Assembly: GCA_035582835.1 (NCBI GenBank)
Contig: JAYKAV010000955.1
Span: forward strand, 993,696 to 1,057,695
Reading direction: 5' to 3'
DNA from: Phoebastria nigripes
Taxonomy: Eukaryota > Chordata > Aves > Procellariiformes > Diomedeidae
DNA length: 64,000 nt
Part shown: piece by piece, positions 24,501 through 37,900 of the stretch
Position numbering within the stretch: position 1 is the first letter of the stretch
How the letters are laid out: each line of letters opens with the position of its first letter
The notes under the pieces: model-generated
The model's database searches: none
Told to the model about the DNA's origin: nothing
What the model saw: only the letters and a program-made list of their open reading frames with translations
Position numbers and translations under genes: made by a program

Positions 24501-27500
24501 AAAGTATACTAGATTTTTTAAGCGAGGCAAATGAGTTAGCCACTTTTTCACTAGATGGAGCTGTAGAACAGTTGTAAACTGAACTGGAGGGAGCTGATTT
24601 AGCTACAGTTTTAGTCCAGTTTAACAAGTACTTCAATTCTGTTAGATTCCTGTCCCCCTTAATGACTTGGAATTTCAGTGAAACTTCAGAGGAATGCAGA
24701 AAATCACCTATATGGATTTAGTGACAGTTCTGACTCTCTAATTGTGAATCATGGAAAAATACAAATTGTTTTGTTTTTTTTTCCTGATGCGTAACATTGC
24801 GACTTTTATTGGCAGTTTCTATCTTCACATTGTGACCTCATTGACTAAAGCATAAGGTCATGCTTTAAAATGTGGCAAAAACAGAAAACAGAATTAAATC
24901 GCAATATATTTTAGAACTATTACTGGTAAAATTGTATTTTGTCAAGCTGTTTTGGATACTGTCTTTCATACAGTTTTTATTGCACAAGATTTTCTAAAGA
25001 GAAATAATACCATAAAAGAAGTAGAGCGGAAAAGAGACATTTTAAAAGTATATCCAGTCCTTGAACTGGAATTTCTCGTGACCACATTTTAGCCAAATTT
25101 CCCATGAAAATGAGGCTTACATTACTGTGATATCTGTTTATCAGTCTGTCCCTTAATAACTCGATCTTAGCAGCCACCTGAAACAAATTAGCAGATGGAT
25201 GGACATCTCCAAGATGCTAAATTCCCACAAAAAAACCAGCAGAATATCTAGAGAGAAAACACAGTGTCTAACTCACTTGCAAAGATTAACTGGGTAATCA
25301 GCAAGATCCAAAATAGCTAGCACAATGGTGCCTCTTGCTTATGCAGCAAGCAGTAGAAGCTAGGAAGGAGTATGGGAGAGAGGTGAGGGTATTGCATTGA
25401 CAGCAATATAAAGAACATAACAGCAAGGGTGAAGATTAAGATATTTTTATGGTGGGAAAGGCATGGGACAAGCTGATGGTTCAGCAAGTTAACTGCAGCA
25501 AAAATATATGTGCAAAAAGGCATGTGAGTTCTGTTGCTCACAGTTCCGCATTTAGTTTGATTAAAATTATGTTCTGTATTTTTAAAATACAAGAGTGCAC
25601 TGAAATAGTTTTAATTGAAAAGTTTTTAGATTTTTTATTAACTCAGTATTTTCTTTTAAATTTTTCAAAAAATTTGCTCTTTCATGGGCCAGATTACTTG
25701 TGTAGTTATATTGTCAGGAGGAATTAGTGTCCCCAGGGTATATGGCTTCTGCCCAGTGCTCAGCTGTAGACATAAGGGAATTCCTGTCTTTTAAAATAAT
25801 TGACATTGCTAGTGAACACATGTGCACTCTCTGATTTGAAAGAATATGTGGCAATAGATGTCTAAGAACAAAATCAAGCCTCATGAACTTACAAAAATAA
25901 AGGGAAATAATTTGTGCCAACATTTTTTGAACTCTCTCTCCATTATGCTTACTTTGGTTGGGGTTTTATGAGAATAAGAGAGTATGTTGATAAATGCAGT
26001 ACATATTTCTCATTGATCCAGCATGTATTAGAATTCCTTATATAGAGTTAGATACTCGGTTTGTGATCTAGCCCATAGCAATAGTGGTCAGCATATTACA
26101 TTGCTGTCAGAGGAGCTGTGAGGGAGATTTTTACATAGGGAGTAATGATCCGCTTTTGATCTCTCCACTCTGTAGGGATAGAGTAAATTGTGATGAGTGC
26201 ATGCTCTAATGTGTTTGAAAACTCAGTTTTCAATGATTTCCAAACCAGTTTTTACTAATGTACACAAAGAAGAATTATTTAAAAGAAGCTATGAATGACT
26301 ATTCTATGAAAGTTTTGGAAATACTGTATTTGTTTTCATGGCTATGTATTTGTAAACTATACCTTAAGCCTGGTAGACTAGGAGCTTTATTTAAGTACTT
26401 TACAGCCTTGGATCTCAAAGACAGGTAGCATTACAAGACAGTAAATAAATAGGCTTGTTGCTCTTAGTTTCACATGTTGAGGTAGGGTTTTTAAATTTAT
26501 GTAGATATTTGTATGTGAAGATTGTTGGAATAACCTTTATGGACAACACTTAGATGCTTAATATGAATATGCAAAAAGCACAAATTGCTATGCAATAAAT
26601 ACACTGCTTTGAATCAGTAAAATATTAGTTCATATTAAAAAATGTTTTTCTTAGTATTGGCAGGGAGAGGTCTTTTTTTTCTGTTAAATCAACTGATACA
26701 GTGGACAAAATCAGACAAGTTTTTAAGCACAAGAGTCCTTGAGTTCTGAAATAGAAGCAACAACCTTCAAAGCTAAATATATATTAAGAATAATTCCTCT
26801 AAATTTAACTTCAGTATGTTAATCAGTTAGCCAATCTGGGAGAAAAAGTGCTTAACAATAGTGGAGAAGAAGGACGTGAGAGTGGAAATCACAACATGCC
26901 ATAAAATCAGTATGTCAGCTGAATCTGGTTTTAATTATGGAGGAGAGTTGAAAACTTTAGTTCCCGAGAGAGTAACTTCAGTTCTTCATTTTTGAAGAAG
27001 CTTTGTGATCTCCTCTAAGGAAACATAACTGAGAGCCAAAAACGTTTTGGAGAAGTGTTTTCTCACTGATAGCCATATTGTATTATTTACTGATTGTTGC
27101 ATGAGTTTCTTTTAGTAGATGTGATTATTAAGTTCACCCATATAGTTTTCATGAGGACATTTGATGCACTGAGTAAACTCTACTAAATCCTCATATATGC
27201 ATGTGTAGATTTTGATTATCCTCTTGAGGCGAGAAAGTAAGAGCAATTGTTGCGGTAATTGTGAGGATGTAAAGACAAGTTTTAAATTTTATTTTTCTAC
27301 CAGAGTCTGGTTCCATTCAGCATATATTGGTGGATAAAAGATTGTCTCTGATGTTGAATTAGCAGGTTTATGAGCATGTTTCAGATGATTGCATGGGTTT
27401 TTTTAGGCAGGGTTTTAGTCTTGGGCTTTTATATATGGAAGATACAGTTCACTTTATCTAGTAAGGTAATTCTTTGCATAGCAGTATTCAAGAGAGGTAG

Positions 27501-28715
27501 CAGTTATTGAAATTATTGTTGATAGGGTCAGTGACAGCTAGGTTTTTTAGTCCAAATGATAAATAAGTTGCCTATAGATGTTATTGCAAATGTAGATTGG
27601 GAAGGGAATGCAATTATTTAGAATTTTTTCAAAGTAGTTCATAGAAGTTAAAATATTGTGGGATCAGTTTGGTGTCCATGGTCTGAGCAAAGTCTCGATT
27701 ACGGAAAATGAAGCTGGTGGCAAGATGAACTGAAACTGCCAGTGAATGTTGGCTGGAGTTCCAAGTATTGGTACTCTTGTGATTACTTAAGGTAGGTAAC
27801 ACCACTGTGTGTGACGTAGTGGTATCTGTGGTAGCCAGGTTGCTGTTTATGGGGAAGTGGTTTCTGTAGTGTGGTTTGTAAGATATTTCCTGTTGCATTT
27901 TGGAGAAGAGAAAGCATTTGAGTGATATGAGTTTTGAGGCAGCTTTTATGAATCCTAGTAGTTCCTCAGTGAGCATACTAGCATTACATACAATGCAGCA
28001 AAGTTGCCTACCTGTAGATCATTGAAAGCATAGAACGTCTCTTATATAGAATAAGAGTCACTCTTCATTTACCTTATGCAGTTTCTCTTGAAGATACTGA
28101 GGTCTGGAAATGAAGTGTACAGGCTTCCTTGAGTTCCTGGTAGGCTACATAGTTGACTGTTAGTCACATTGACATACTTTTTTTCAGTTTAGCATTTTTG
28201 TAGCTCGTGCTTCATTGGCTGGTTTAATTATTGTTTTGTTGCCTCTTAAAGACTGTAATTTTTTCTCTGCAAGGCACAGAGTTTTTTAAAGACCATTCCT
28301 TATATTGTATCAGAATGAGTCAAAATTATTTCTGTTGCAACTACTTTGACTTTTAAGCATTTAATTAATTTGGTCCAATTAAGATGATTAAACATTATCC
28401 ATATATTTATCTATTATTTTAACATTGCAGTGACACTTATCAAATGCAATATTAACAAAAAACCCTAAGTAGTTTATGTGCATATTATTCTTAATGAAGT
28501 AAGTTTTTCTCATATATTTCCTTTTCATGTAATGGCACTAGGGGCTGAAAAAGAACTGGGAGGAAGTGTATCGTGAATTTCAGGGTCTTTCAGTAGAAAT
28601 AGACACCATACCCAAGAAGATACATAAAGAAAAGCTGGAATTACAGATGAAACAACTGGAGCATGACATAGAAGTAATTGAGAAGCACAAAGTTATCTAC
28701 ATTGCAAATGAGTAA
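15429..28715 (+). CDS. ENKUR: Enkurin (ENKUR), complete gene of five coding exons
   Basis: Joining 15429-15505, 18935-19080, 22188-22414, 24278-24424 and 28542-28715 gives 771 bases, 256 codons plus stop, the same length as human enkurin. Every junction has GT-AG ends and keeps the frame. Enkurin is an adaptor first described in sperm, where it binds TRPC channels and calmodulin and offers a proline-rich SH3 ligand; it is also a microtubule inner protein of motile cilia, linked to left-right patterning. Visible features are a proline-rich segment at 21-26 (PVKPPR), the conserved TDHPVMGIQSKKNFINTN at 93-110 and SGLVPKYI at 140-147, and a basic, helical C-terminal enkurin domain from about 151, including KRLSDEER at 187-194, with the IQ-like calmodulin-binding region expected there. 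No frameshift or internal stop is present. The gene is divergent from THNSL1. Confidence 0.95.
15506..18934 (+). other. ENKUR: ENKUR intron 1
   Basis: A 3.4-kb intron beginning inside the CpG island. It contains an 18-A run (15586-15603), a 15-A run (18521-18535), one ambiguous base near 17786 and the unexplained antisense open frame at 17913-18356. No other coding exon is recognisable. Confidence 0.85.
17913..18356 (-). other. Unrecognised 147-codon antisense open frame in ENKUR intron 1
   Basis: On the minus strand this frame is open for 147 codons between a TGA at 18359-18357 and a TAA at 17915-17913. The first ATG is at 18218, which would give 101 residues. The peptide has the mixed composition of a real protein, not of low-complexity noise: a Lys/Arg-rich middle (FRKHVKRSRELDR), a hydrophobic patch (SLIISLSYYCPLYHCL) and an acidic tail (LDEMDDCSEIA, DPNDDLELL). 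A possible 3' splice site, TTGGCCATTTCAG|AA, would open an exon at 18304. I do not recognise the family. It may be a processed-pseudogene fragment, a terminal exon of an antisense transcript, or chance: about one open frame this long is expected in 64 kb of this composition. Confidence 0.3.
18935..19080 (+). CDS. ENKUR: ENKUR coding exon 2
   Basis: Follows ...GTCTAAG and ends GCAA|GTAAGT, 146 bases, completing Arg26 and coding to residue 74 plus one base. It carries the conserved KTMGPAKV and VPSPKNFLQKHSKE segments of enkurin. Confidence 0.93.
19081..22187 (+). other. ENKUR: ENKUR intron 2
   Basis: 3.1 kb, AT-rich apart from a GC-richer block at about 21.44-21.87 kb. No coding exon or RNA gene is recognisable. 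Confidence 0.85.
21440..21870. repeat. GC-richer block in ENKUR intron 2, possible old repeat
   Basis: About 430 bases that are clearly richer in G and C than the intron around them, with few AT runs (for example 'gacagcccagggctgagctgaaatggggttcctgagc' near 21758-21795). The sharp change in composition suggests an inserted element such as an old LTR or the 5' part of a CR1, but I found no terminal repeats or coding signature. Confidence 0.25.
22188..22414 (+). CDS. ENKUR: ENKUR coding exon 3
   Basis: Acceptor TTCACAG|GA and donor AAAAAAG|GTAAGT, 227 bases, residues 75-150, ending in phase 0. It codes the most conserved stretch of the protein, including TDHPVMGIQ, NFINTNA, KPQPIYVD and SGLVPKYI. 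Confidence 0.95.
22690..23445 (+). mobile_element. CR1 LINE fragment (ORF2 endonuclease to start of RT region)
   Basis: Translation in shifting frames gives CR1 ORF2 landmarks in the right order. LFRKDRQGRRGGVAL is near 22738, MELFYGIGNRLVELV near 22807, and an in-frame block at 22955-23341 contains FLEHVSNSFLTQMVDEPA, NSSLGCTGHEVV, LYFRRANISLFRELVGR and PWETAL. After one stop comes ESWHAFKDNLFQAQEQSIP, to about 23400. These are the C-terminal endonuclease and linker region of avian CR1, without the catalytic RT core or the 3' end. Stops and frame changes show it is dead. It has the same orientation as ENKUR. Confidence 0.85.
23447..23525. repeat. 46-bp imperfect tandem duplication
   Basis: TAACTCATGACAGAG at 23447 recurs at 23493, and each copy is followed by an A-rich ATGCAAAAA-like segment. 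It lies right at the 3' edge of the CR1 fragment. Confidence 0.7.
24278..24424 (+). CDS. ENKUR: ENKUR coding exon 4
   Basis: Acceptor CCTTATAG|GAT and donor CTGCAG|GTGCAT, 147 bases, residues 151-199, phase 0 at both ends. It opens with DYGVTPKYV and codes the start of the enkurin domain, including MKRLSDEER. Confidence 0.93.
24425..28541 (+). other. ENKUR: ENKUR intron 4
   Basis: 4.1 kb of AT-rich sequence. A 115-residue minus-strand open frame at 27629-27976 has no recognisable domain. I see no other gene, RNA gene or identifiable repeat. Confidence 0.8.
28542..28715 (+). CDS. ENKUR: ENKUR coding exon 5 (terminal)
   Basis: Acceptor GGCACTAG|GGG, residues 200-256 and TAA. It codes LKKNWEEVYREFQGLS and the end of the enkurin domain, MKQLEHDIEVIEKHK, then VIYIANE. 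The C-terminus matches the known end of enkurin. Confidence 0.95.
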   Translation, partial: GLKKNWEEVYREFQGLSVEIDTIPKKIHKEKLELQMKQLEHDIEVIEKHKVIYIANE

Positions 28716-28927
28716 GGACTGTTTTTCAGATACTGCCTCTTTCCTCCTTTTCTTTTTCTCTATCCCTACTTCTCCAAGAACCGCCCCCCTAAATTCTCAG
28801 AAGAAATTGACACCGCCAACTATTCAGAAGGAAATATTCAACTAATATAAGTATGTAGCTTCTTAGAAAAGTTGTTACATATAGCTCTCATCTGTATAAT
28901 TCACAAAACGCTTTCTTTATTTTAAGA

Positions 28928-28933
28928 AATAAA
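28928..28933 (+). terminator. ENKUR: Candidate poly(A) signal of ENKUR
   Basis: First AATAAA after the ENKUR stop, 213 bases downstream, followed by T-rich sequence. A short 3' UTR of this size is normal for this gene type. Confidence 0.6.
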
Positions 28934-31900
28934 ATTCTTAATTAAATTTTGAGTATAAAAACATGAATTTAATCTATTATTCTTTGTAATTTTTATTAAC
29001 TACTAAGATTTCTGTAAACATCANACAAAAAGCATAAAAAATACTGTTTCATATGTTTGGAGCGCTTCAGGGTGGGATGGCTTCTGGACTAGTTATTAAA
29101 GAGCTGTTGCGCTTTACTTAAAAGCTCTAAACAGGTTGGCTTCTGCATACATTTTGTGTACTCATTTTTTGTTACCAAAACCAATTTTTATAGTGGAAGC
29201 CCATAATAATATAGACTTCACGCAATACAGATACCACATGTAGCTTGCTGTGTGTGTTTATGTATAAATAATTCTGTAATACTACAGTAAATCTACAACT
29301 GAAGTAGAAAAATGTGTTTTGATTGCTATTATGTGTGTAATGTTAGAATGAAAGCAATATAGTAGCATGTGAGTCAAGACCTAAGCAGAAATCATATCAG
29401 CACACTATACTGCAATTATTTGCATAAAAAGAAAAATTGTTTTTCTTTCCTACTGCTTAACCTTTGCCTCAGAACATGGCTTTTTCTCTATGGTATCAAT
29501 CACTACCACCAGCAGCTGTTGTGATATCATAGTATCTGACATCAGCAGAGGATGAAGTAAAAAATTTCAAATGAACTATTAAAAGCCAAATTTTCACATA
29601 CATTAAGTTCCTTTCATAAATTTGTCAGGGAATGGCTTTGAAGACTTCACAGTGATTCTAGGCTACATTTCTTGTGCATCTTAAACTTGTCTGACATACA
29701 CTAGGAAAGCGTGGGTGAGCAGGAATGTATATTTTGTTCTTTGTAACTTATTGTTAAGCAATCGTGTTTATTTTTGAAAGATACAAGCTGGAAGAAAGCT
29801 GTGGTTTTGTAAAATAAGGATTTCATTTACTGTTTACTCAAAAGAATGACTTATACTGTATATTTTAACAAAACCACACCAATTATAAGTACTTAATAAC
29901 ATGTCATGTTATCTCCTAGTGAAGTACAAGATGCCTTTCTTAAGAAATGCAATATAATCAAACATGGCTGTTTCTTGTGGCTTAAAATAAAAAACTAGAT
30001 TTGACTCCAAAACAGCATGCATTCCCACTGCCTCACTCTCAGCTTTTAGTTACTCGTAGACCATTTGGCTGAGTTAGGTTGAGGATCTGGATTTGGTTCT
30101 TCCATTTATCATCAGTGCTAACTTTATGGAAATGCAAAGTAGGTGATGGCCTATCCCAAAATTTGGGACAAGCAACTAGGCCACACTTGGAAACACTCAT
30201 CATTCACCAGTAATAATGACTTCTTTTTAAAATTTTCAGAAGGATATTAGTATATTACTGGGAAGTTAGGAAGTGAACGGGAAGGGATGCAAAAAGTATT
30301 CCTGCTTAACAGGAGAGGGAGAGACTAAAGCCAGTGCACTTCTGTAGCTGAGTGGGCTGTCACTAGTGTCTTTCAACAGTACTGTGGGGGTTTTTTTTGC
30401 ATAAACCTCATATAGCACTTTGCAGGTAGCTCTGCTGCCACACGGGATGTTCCCCTCTTGATANATGTGAATAGCTTCTGCCACCCTGTGGGGAGGTTAT
30501 AACTCCTTTCCATCTATTTTGATGTGTATTCCATGCGACCTACCAACACTTCTAATTATGGAAAAAGTATATTATAATGAAAACCATTGAAAATACACAC
30601 AGAAGGATAACATTCTTACCCTTTAACTCTCTCTGGGAAGTTTGACAAAATAAATTTACAGAATCCAAAGAATGTAACTCTATTTATAAGTTCAGGAAAT
30701 GCCAATAATTGAAGGTGTAATGTTCATGAATCAACTAATATGTACCATCAGTATAACTAAAGCAAAAAGGTAAGTAAACTCAATTGTTCTGATAGAATTG
30801 TTCCTTCATAAAAGATACTAAATATTAACGGAAACAAGTCTCAAATTGTTTTTATTGGACAGCTTTTCTTCAACCTGTATCTTCAGAACTGTAAGTCCTG
30901 AATATGATAATCTGTTTCCGGAACTCCCTAGAGTCAAGTCAGGTTGAGACCCAGTGTGCAGACCTGACAGCAGAACTTTTTCTGTGATATTTTGAAACAA
31001 AAGGAAATTATAATGTTCTTTAGTTTAAAAAATGTTTTAAGCCGTCTTCTTGGTTAAAAAACAACACTAATGTATAAAAACATAGCATCTTGGACATTTC
31101 TTAACATCTCAATTTAACATTAAGATGTCTCTTGTGACTTCGATTTTACTTACAGATTAATTAGTTTTCATCAGCAGGAGCTTCCAACCTCCCCCATCTT
31201 TACTATGGCATTTTTACTGTGACACAAGCTGCTGGAAGTTTTACTGGGGTTTTCAAATATATTCTGAGCACTTGCTGAGGGTGCAAGTTGTGTAACTAAG
31301 CAAATGTGTTAAGTGTGTAATTCGAAGTTACTGGTGTCAATGGTAACCTTTCTACTGACTGACCAGCTGCACATGAATAAAGAAAAGTAAAAAACCTCAA
31401 GATTGATCAAACACTTTCCTACAAACAACTGCATTTAGAATAGATCAAAAACTTTTATTTTTCCACACTTGGTCTTTCCAAATCGTAATTTCCAAGTGTT
31501 TCACCTTCAGAGATAGACCATAGAATTATACCAGCCCTAGCTGGAATAGGGTTTAGTCTTCAGAAATTCAATACATTTTTGCAAATATAAAAGTGAAATT
31601 TCAATAAAATTGTTTATTGTGGGCTATCACTAAAACGGTTCCAAATCACACAAGCTGTGGGACTTAACACTTTTCTGTAGTGAAGTTTGAACTTCACTCT
31701 GCAAAACCAGCCACCGCTATGGGAGTTCTGTCCACAGGCTAAAAAGTAGCATTAGCAGTTGAAACGTTCTCTAAATTCACTAGTCAATTACTGATAATCA
31801 ATGAAATAATGAGAAAGAAAATCCTAAAATGCTTCTAGTACTTCATAATTATTTTATCAACTGGTATTTTTAAATGGTCAATATTAAATTGGATAACCGT

Positions 31901-34900
31901 CACAAAACACATGCTAAACATGGGATGAATACTCAATTGGTCAGTAGGAGTTGTGTTGCCACAAACTGAAAATATTTCCTGTTGGAAGTTGTGCATGACA
32001 AAACTGTGTAACTATTTTTTAAAAATAGCAACATGAAATTATGAGAAATATCTCGCTGGCTGTTCTTCAGAATGAAACTATTTATATCCAGGAAGGAAAG
32101 GATCAGATATGGCATCGTCACAAACACAGGGAGTTCCTGATTGCGTGGCTCCGATAGAGCTGCCTTGAGCGAGCATCAGATCTGACACGAGCATATGGGC
32201 TCCATGTGGCTGGTCTCAAAGCACGGTGGTTTCTTGGGCTCTGCATGCATTCCTGGGGACTAAGTCTGGGATAGTTCCTCAAAATCTTCCTTGCTGAGGG
32301 GTAACCTCATTCCCCTCACGAAACAGTAAGGGCAAAATTCTGTGGGAGAAATATGGGAGAAATTCCTCACTGATTTCATTTTCCTTAGTCTCTGTAGGTG
32401 GGTTTTATTATAGGAGGGCATGTTCTGGCCCTTTGTACGTTTTTGTGAAAAACTGGTGTCACAAACTGCTGCTGTGATCATTCTGCCACAAAGCTAAAAT
32501 CTAGCCCTTTCACTGGCATGTGTTTCAGGGAAAACAACGTATCTAACAATTTCAGCCCTAATGAAGGCAGACATCTTTCAGATAAGAAAACTTCAGATAT
32601 ATGCAGATTAATGGGAGTCCCAGATAAATGCTAGTCCTAGTCAACGCTTTCATCCTCAGCTTTATGATGCTTATAATATTAATAATATAATTACAGGAGA
32701 GACAGGTGGCAAAACCTATTATTAAGGTTGCCTGATATTTCCCGTAGCCAGGGAAGGCAGCTGATGAGCTCTGCAGGCGTATTGAGCCTGACCAAGCTAA
32801 GGAGGACTGGCCGTTTCTCCCCATGAGTGAACATCTGAGGTAGTGATGTATACTTGACTGCTGAATGCCTAGATTGTAATTTTTTTTCATTCTGACTTGA
32901 TCCTGCTCCAGCTCCTTCTTGTTATGTAATGTTATGCAAACAAAATGTGAGTAAATCCAGGGTTTTCATCCTCCAGGCTAAGCAGTGGCATTATGGTAGC
33001 AATCCAAGGTGAGATGAGTTTCTTGTTTGTGGTTTTTTCTTTACTTTTTAAAGGGTGCTGAGGTAAATGTGACTTCCATTTCACCAAGTTATAAAAAACA
33101 TGCTTTTTTTTTCTAGACTGTACCTCCAACAAATGGTTATAGATGAGCAGGCATAGCCAAGCAGTAGATGATATTTATGTCAGCTGGTCTTGTGGATGTT
33201 GCTGTGAGGATGAACTTCTGTTCAGTCACTGTAGTAGCCTGTGTTGTTAATTCATTATTCCATGCCTGCCTGCACACTGACTCCACAGCATGGAGAAATT
33301 CACACAAACATGCAAACAGTGGAATAACTTTGTCTTAAAATCCTTCCTCAAATGTTCTTTGCAACGGTGCCCACCAAAAATTTAACAACAGCTGAGCTGC
33401 TGGTGAGCTGAGATTAAGGCTTATCTCGCTGACCTATGCAGTTTCCTTGAACTCCCCTGGCACTGTAGCCAGTTGTTTCTTGTCTTAGACTTAGATTGTA
33501 AGTTATCTGCCATGTGGATCATCTTTTTCTCTCTTTGCTTAGTGTCTGACACAATAAAATTTTTGTCTGTAAGTAGAGCTCCTATGTGCTTATAATAATA
33601 AAAAATATCATCTCTGGGGATGAATTAAGACCATGCAGTAAAGGGAATGGATTCAAGTTGTTTACTAAAAGGATCTGTTTTCCAAGAACCCTCATCTCAT
33701 TTGTTTCAGCAACGGGAAAGTAGGAGTTGAAGGAAGAGAAATGAGATTTAAAGCACTTAACTTATTCCCTGGAGCAATATGATTTATTCATGTCTTTGTC
33801 ATAGAATGTTTTTGAAATGCAATGGTAAATGACTTATACCTGGCTTTTTCACTGGTAGCCATTAATACTGCATTTCTCATTCTTGGGGTTCCTGACTTCT
33901 GCAATTTGAGCCCATATGTTTTAAATACAGGATATGTGTGCCTAAAGTCAGAAGCTATGCTTTGAACCTAGACAGCGCTATATAATAGTTTGAAAGCTAC
34001 TGTCTCAAACTGGTCGCTCAAAATTAATGAAATTAATNTTTAATTTGCTCTTGCTAGGTGAGAGCCCCCATATGGAAAATTCAGGTGACTCAATCTTCTA
34101 ATTCCCAGAGCTGCTGTAAAGATAGACAAGTACCTCTAGAACTGCTCCCATATTGCTTCAAGGGCTGTATTAAAGCTGAGGAAGCAATGTTATAATTCTC
34201 TCTTCGGAGGAAGAAATTCAGTAGTGTTCAACATGTGGCCCCAAGCACTGCACAATGAAGAAACGACGACGTTTTGCTGTTTGCTCGAGAGAATGGTCTT
34301 TTACACAAACGATAAAATTAGCAAATGGTCTAAATCCAGCATTCCAGCACCCTTAGGGTGCAGGTCATTCTGTACAGCAACAGAGCTCAGGGGTTGGCTG
34401 GCCATGAACATTAGCTGCCTATGCTACAGGANAACTTGCTGGGCCAGATTCTGCTTTTCAATACACTTTTGTTACTGCACTGTTTATTCTAGGCAAGCTG
34501 TGAAGTATACAAAATTACATGAAAGATGACTGAGCTATTTTGGGGGGAAAAAAAAAAGTCCTTAAACTGTTATTTATTTACTTGTTTAAAACACTCAGGA
34601 TTCTTTTGTTTTGCAGATTTTCCCAAATTTGCTGTAGCTTATTAAAAGAAAAAAGAGGGGTGAAGCCAAGTGAACAACCTCCTTTAAAAAGAAAACAAAC
34701 TGTAACAGTTAAATTAATTACATTGGGTGTGACTCACTATATATTTACAATTCCCGACTAGTTTTCATGGCCATGTGTGATGAATTTGTCATAGGATATG
34801 ATGTGAGCAGCATTTCTTGAAAATAATGCTTTATCATTCAAACATCAATACTTCTCAATAGCTGGTTAGGGGAAATATTTGCATAATATTATGAGGGAAA

Positions 34901-37900
34901 TAAAGTTTATTCTAGTATTAAAGGACAAAAGGAAATTTTTGTTTGCATTTATTTCAGCTATAAAGAACTCTGTATTAATAACATGAACCTGAAAAGCAGG
35001 AAGAGTATCTTCAGGAGCCAGGAAATTGCAAAGTGAAGCTCTCGCTGCTCTAGTCTGCCACAGTGAGATTAATAACAAACAAAAATGTAGTTTTGTATTA
35101 AAGATGTTTATCATGGACCAAGTAAGTCAAAGCCCAGAATTCTGTCAAGCAGTGCCTAACACCGATTTAAAGATCATAAAAAAATTAAAAACCAGACTAA
35201 CATCTTGAATGGCAGCTTTTAATCATTTTCTTGATATCAAAATTATCGTAGTTAATTTTCAAAGCCTAAGTCAGTCTCGTAGACTCAGTACGGATTAACT
35301 GTGATAGCTAAATGCTCCGAGTTTCCCTCGTGGATCTTAGATGATGCAATTGCTTTAAAGCTGAACTTTCCAATTCCCCAAGGTGCCAATTCTGCTGAAA
35401 TTGAAGGTGGACAGAAGCTAGATTCCAGCTTGCAGTGCCACTCCATCACCTGCACAGTACAGTAGTCACAAAGGGGAAGTATAGTATCTATACTACTGTA
35501 CATCATAGGATGCTACCTAGCCCTGCCTAATTGGACAGCTTTTCCTACGGTCTCCCTAGGTTCTTGAATGTAGGGGAATGGTTTGAAAAACTGCTTCATG
35601 TTCTCCCACGTCTGTAACACTGTCTGGCAAACATGTTCTGCTGCACTCAGGGTCTTCAGCAGCCACCCTATGGACTGGGTAACTACCTCAGGTAATGCAA
35701 AAGAATGCAAAATTCTGCAATATATTAAAGCTGGATATGAAAGCAATTTAGAATTGCTTTCAACATGCCCTTAAGTACTGTATCTGCTAGGCTTTTGTTT
35801 TTAATATTCTCTTCAGTGACCATTTTACCCAAAAATGTCTTTCTCTGCAACAACTGGGGGGGTTCACTTACCTTGTAACCACTAAGAAATGCAGGTTTAT
35901 GCTTGATAAGATTGTTTACAGTTCTGCTGTTCACATAACAGCTGCAGCAACAGGCAGAACCAGAATAAGAGCTCTTACTTCATCCTCTAATTGGCAAGCT
36001 TCTACCTAGGTAAGCCATACCTCTTGAAATATTCTGGATTTTCATGCTCTTCTTGTCTAATTTTGGTGTTTAAACTGAGTTGTCAAATGTTTGTTATAAC
36101 TTCTTGGGAGGAGAATACATAATGGAGTTGCAAAGGCTAACAGGTAACTCCACAATAATGTTTGTCTTGGACTGCTTGCTTGATATATCCTTGCCCCCAA
36201 CCTTCTATTTTCAATATTTCTTTACATTAGAGTTGTGAAAGGGTGGATACTACATGTCCTGCTTTTATCAGTAACAGGGTAAGAGAAGTAACTGAAATTA
36301 TAAAGTTTGTTCTGTAAAGGCCCAAGATATACATTCACGAGGGATTTGCATGTAAGTCTTAACTCTGCTTTGTTTCTCTGTGTGTCGCTTCTTCCATCTG
36401 CTCCTTTATGTCTTTTGGCTATGTGTCCAGACCTACCCGGACCTACTTGTAAGTATGATCTACCCTATTTTCTTTGTTCTTTCCCCCTTTGATCATTTCC
36501 CATGGTTGTATATCTAAAAGTGTTTATTCTTTTCCTCCTATTTTTAGTTTATAAACAAACAGCTAAACAAAGATAATAGGAAAACTTTTCAGAATGCTTA
36601 CAGTCTTTTTTACAGTTAAGACTCTGGTATCATGTTTTAAATAATCATATTTTGGCCCTAATTAAAAAAGACTTTGAAAATCTACCCTAAATTCATTCAT
36701 TCTATACCAGTTCATACTGTAAAAAACCAATGTAAACAATCAGTAAATGCATATACCTCCACAGCAAAATCCTTAGCAGCTTCCATCATGCACAAAAAAC
36801 TCAGTAATTCTAGTTTCTATTAATTCTGTGGGTTTACAGAACCATGAATTTGTCTGATCTGCAACAAAACTAAAAAATGTATTACATTTTATGCCACTGA
36901 AAAAATCTTACATGGAAAAGAGCAACTTTGTGGATTGGACTGGTGGCTGCTGATAGCAGCACGACCCTTCAAACTGTACCCCAGCTAAATTTATCTAGTT
37001 TTTCATTTACATATTCTTATTTATTGTTATTAGCGAGACATGACACTTCATTACACTTATTAAGTGAGCCCTGTAAAATTGCTGGAAGAAAAGAATACCA
37101 AAAGGAAGACTTGACAAAACACAGTCATCCAACCTTGACGGGAAGAACAAACATTTCCTGCTTAAATTTTTCAGTACAATGCCAGAGGAATTTATTGAGT
37201 ATCTTGTTCATGTTAACCTTTTCCAAATTGTTAAGCTTTTGTCTGTGGTGTAGTTAGAACAATCTCTTGTATTCCAGTGGTCTGATAAAGAATGTAGTTA
37301 AAAAAGACAGAAAACTCTGTCCAACTAGTCCAAAAGGTAGAAGAAACCAGTACTCATACTGCAGTGGCAAAATTAATCTGAGTTTCTAGCTGTAATCCAA
37401 ATAGCTTCAGAACTATAGAGCCCAGTTCTGTGATGTTTATGCAACAGCGGCTTTATCTGTAACGTGGTGGTAACTGAATCAGATTGCATTAGCTTTAGGG
37501 TCAATGTGGGCTTTAGAAGAGGTTCTTGCCCACCTCCAAGCAAGAAGAATCTTCAAATCTTGGAAAGTGATTCTGGGTACAAATCAGTAGCATTTAATCC
37601 CAAAGTTTAGATGAAACACTAGACTTTCTTTCTCAATAGCTGTATGAAATGTTGACATGCAATTGAAATGCATGTACTTAGGGATTTTGCCCATTATGAA
37701 AATCTCCTATATATTTTACAAAAATATTTTTATTTACTTTATGTAGGTTTGTACAAATCTGTATATGCTGTTTATCAAATTCACTACTTTTTATTAAGTT
37801 TATTTTAAAGCACTGTGAACAGGAACTATTTTTTTTCAGCATACCTCAGTCTTCATATACAGGCATCACTTCTGAGACAGATGTATTCTGGAGTCGGCCT

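Noticed and set aside
27629..27976. A 115-residue minus-strand frame in ENKUR intron 4
   Set aside because: It starts and ends without splice signals, shows no motif, and is within the length expected by chance in this amount of sequence.
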